Below, piece after piece: positions 63,053 through 64,000 of a DNA stretch of 64,000 bases (position 1 is the first letter of the stretch; every line of letters begins with the position of its first letter). This stretch comes from Cyclobacterium jeungdonense. GTDB lineage: Bacteria; Bacteroidota; Bacteroidia; Cytophagales; Cyclobacteriaceae. The stretch lies in NCBI RefSeq assembly GCF_010994275.1, contig NZ_WMCD01000001.1, positions 744,001-808,000 of the forward strand, given 5' to 3'. The translations under genes and the position numbers were made by a program. The notes under the pieces were generated by a model. That model did no database searches, was not told where the DNA came from, and worked only from the letters and a program-made list of their open reading frames with translations.

Positions 63053-64000
63053 ATGGCATTCTCTAATAAGAAATGGGTTTGGATGCCCATTTCATTTTTA
63101 TTGTTTCTGGGCCTGGCGTATTGGCTTATAGGTAAAATTCAGTATAGGCTTAACGTGATGGATGTAGAAGAATATGCACCTGTATCCACGCTTAAAGTGC
63201 CGGAACACCTGCTCACCAGTGCGAAGTATCCTTTCGTAGATGTGCATAACCACCAGTTTACCATGCCCATTCAAAATCTGGACAAATTGGTACAGGAGAT
63301 GGATGATTTGAACATGGCCGTAATGGTTAATTTAAGTGGTTTTAGAGGAAAATACCTGGAGTGGTCCCTGAACAATGTCAACGAAAAGTATAGCAATCGA
63401 TTTATCCTTTTCATGAATCTCGATTTCGAAAAACTGGATGACGAGGGCTGGCCAAATGAAACCCTGACCAAGATGGAAGAGGCGGTTAAGATGGGCGTAA
63501 AAGGCTTGAAAGTATATAAGACTTTAGGCCTCACTGAGACGGATAATGAGGGTAATAGAATACAGGTTGATGATCCCAGATTGGACCCTATATGGGCCAA
63601 GTGTGGTGAATTGGGAATTCCGGTGCTGATCCATACCGGTGAACCGCCTGCTTTCTGGTTGCCGAAGGACAAACACAACGAGCGATGGCTGGAGCTCAAG
63701 CAATACCCTTCGAGGTACAAGGATCCGGAAGCAAACCCTTCTTTTGAGGAAGTAATGGCCGAACAGCACAACGTCTTCCGAAAACATCCGAATACCAAAT
63801 TCATTGCAGCCCATTTGGGTTGGTTTGGAAACGACCTTGCGCGATTGGGAAATTTGCTGGATGAAATGCCGAATGTGTATACCGAATTAGGTGCCGTTTT
63901 GGCAGAATTAGGAAGACAACCGGTGACGGCCAGGGCCTGGTTGATAGCCTATCAGGACAGGGTTATGATGGGAAAAGATGCCTATAACAAGGAAGAGTAC
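63053..64000 (+). CDS. Amidohydrolase family protein (3' partial)
   Basis: The frame begins at 63053 with an N-terminal membrane segment (WVWMPISFLLFLGLAYWL) and remains open to the window end (316 codons visible). The fold is a metal-dependent amidohydrolase barrel: PFVDVHNHQF at the start, KGLKVYKTLGL, IPVLIHTGEP and FIAAHLGWFG, with further motifs beyond the window edge. It resembles amidohydrolase 2 family (decarboxylase-type) proteins. The substrate is unknown. Confidence 0.9.
   Translation, partial: MAFSNKKWVWMPISFLLFLGLAYWLIGKIQYRLNVMDVEEYAPVSTLKVPEHLLTSAKYPFVDVHNHQFTMPIQNLDKLVQEMDDLNMAVMVNLSGFRGKYLEWSLNNVNEKYSNRFILFMNLDFEKLDDEGWPNETLTKMEEAVKMGVKGLKVYKTLGLTETDNEGNRIQVDDPRLDPIWAKCGELGIPVLIHTGEPPAFWLPKDKHNERWLELKQYPSRYKDPEANPSFEEVMAEQHNVFRKHPNTKFIAAHLGWFGNDLARLGNLLDEMPNVYTELGAVLAELGRQPVTARAWLIAYQDRVMMGKDAYNKEEY

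Overview
The window is most simply read as chromosomal DNA of a Bacteroidota bacterium, probably order Cytophagales (Cyclobacteriaceae-like). The evidence is a subtilase with a C-terminal type IX secretion sorting domain, a LytS/LytTR pair with a 6-bladed beta-propeller lipoprotein, DUF4136 and DUF2911 proteins, CxxCH-bearing sugar-dehydrogenase-like lipoproteins, mostly weak Shine-Dalgarno sequences, and AT-rich intergenic hairpins of the kind common in this phylum. No rRNA, tRNA or CRISPR array was recognised.

Region 1 (1-20 kb) is core chromosome. It holds the end of an outer-membrane barrel, a SPOR-ExbB-ExbD-TonB energy-transduction operon, folC, trmB, a TrpF-like protein, a lipoprotein, a secreted S8 peptidase, rpe, gyrA, a TPR protein, a DASS transporter and a large SGNH/propeller/HEAT/cytochrome c lipoprotein. 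Several clear intrinsic terminators separate the units.

Region 2 (20-37.4 kb) is a looser accessory stretch. A LytTR two-component operon includes a beta-propeller lipoprotein and begins with a 50-residue small ORF. It is followed by a purple-acid-phosphatase-like enzyme, two toxin-antitoxin modules (ParDE and RES/Xre) flanking repeat-rich DNA, a secreted alpha/beta hydrolase, a DUF559 nuclease-like gene set among GC-rich hairpin repeats, an IMPase/kinase pair, a MITE-like inverted repeat, and two cytochrome-fused pyrroloquinoline-quinone-type dehydrogenases.

Region 3 (about 38.1-62.3 kb) looks like a low-oxygen, stress or dormancy island. It encodes an alpha/beta hydrolase plus phosphoribosyltransferase, a COG2187-type phosphotransferase, a PRPP synthetase, a Zn alcohol dehydrogenase, and an internally deleted PEP synthase. 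A 2-oxoacid dehydrogenase operon follows (SDR, acyl-CoA synthetase, E1alpha, E1beta, E2, acyl carrier protein). Then come a receiver-CRP/FNR fusion regulator, a decayed GT4 glycosyltransferase next to a GH57 enzyme, a class II (B12) ribonucleotide reductase, a PAS histidine kinase, Hsp20, PepSY-like proteins and a triple-BON protein. Several families match those of the mycobacterial DosR dormancy regulon (class II RNR, phosphoribosyltransferase plus hydrolase, the Rv2004c-type kinase, Hsp20). Palindromes with a TGAT-N4-ATCA core recur in the island's intergenic DNA. The regulator's recognition helix keeps the Glu and Arg positions that FNR uses to read TTGAT, so kinase, regulator and sites may form one regulatory circuit. 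That link is inference.

Region 4 (62.3-64 kb) returns to ordinary genes: a DUF2911 protein and an amidohydrolase cut by the window edge.
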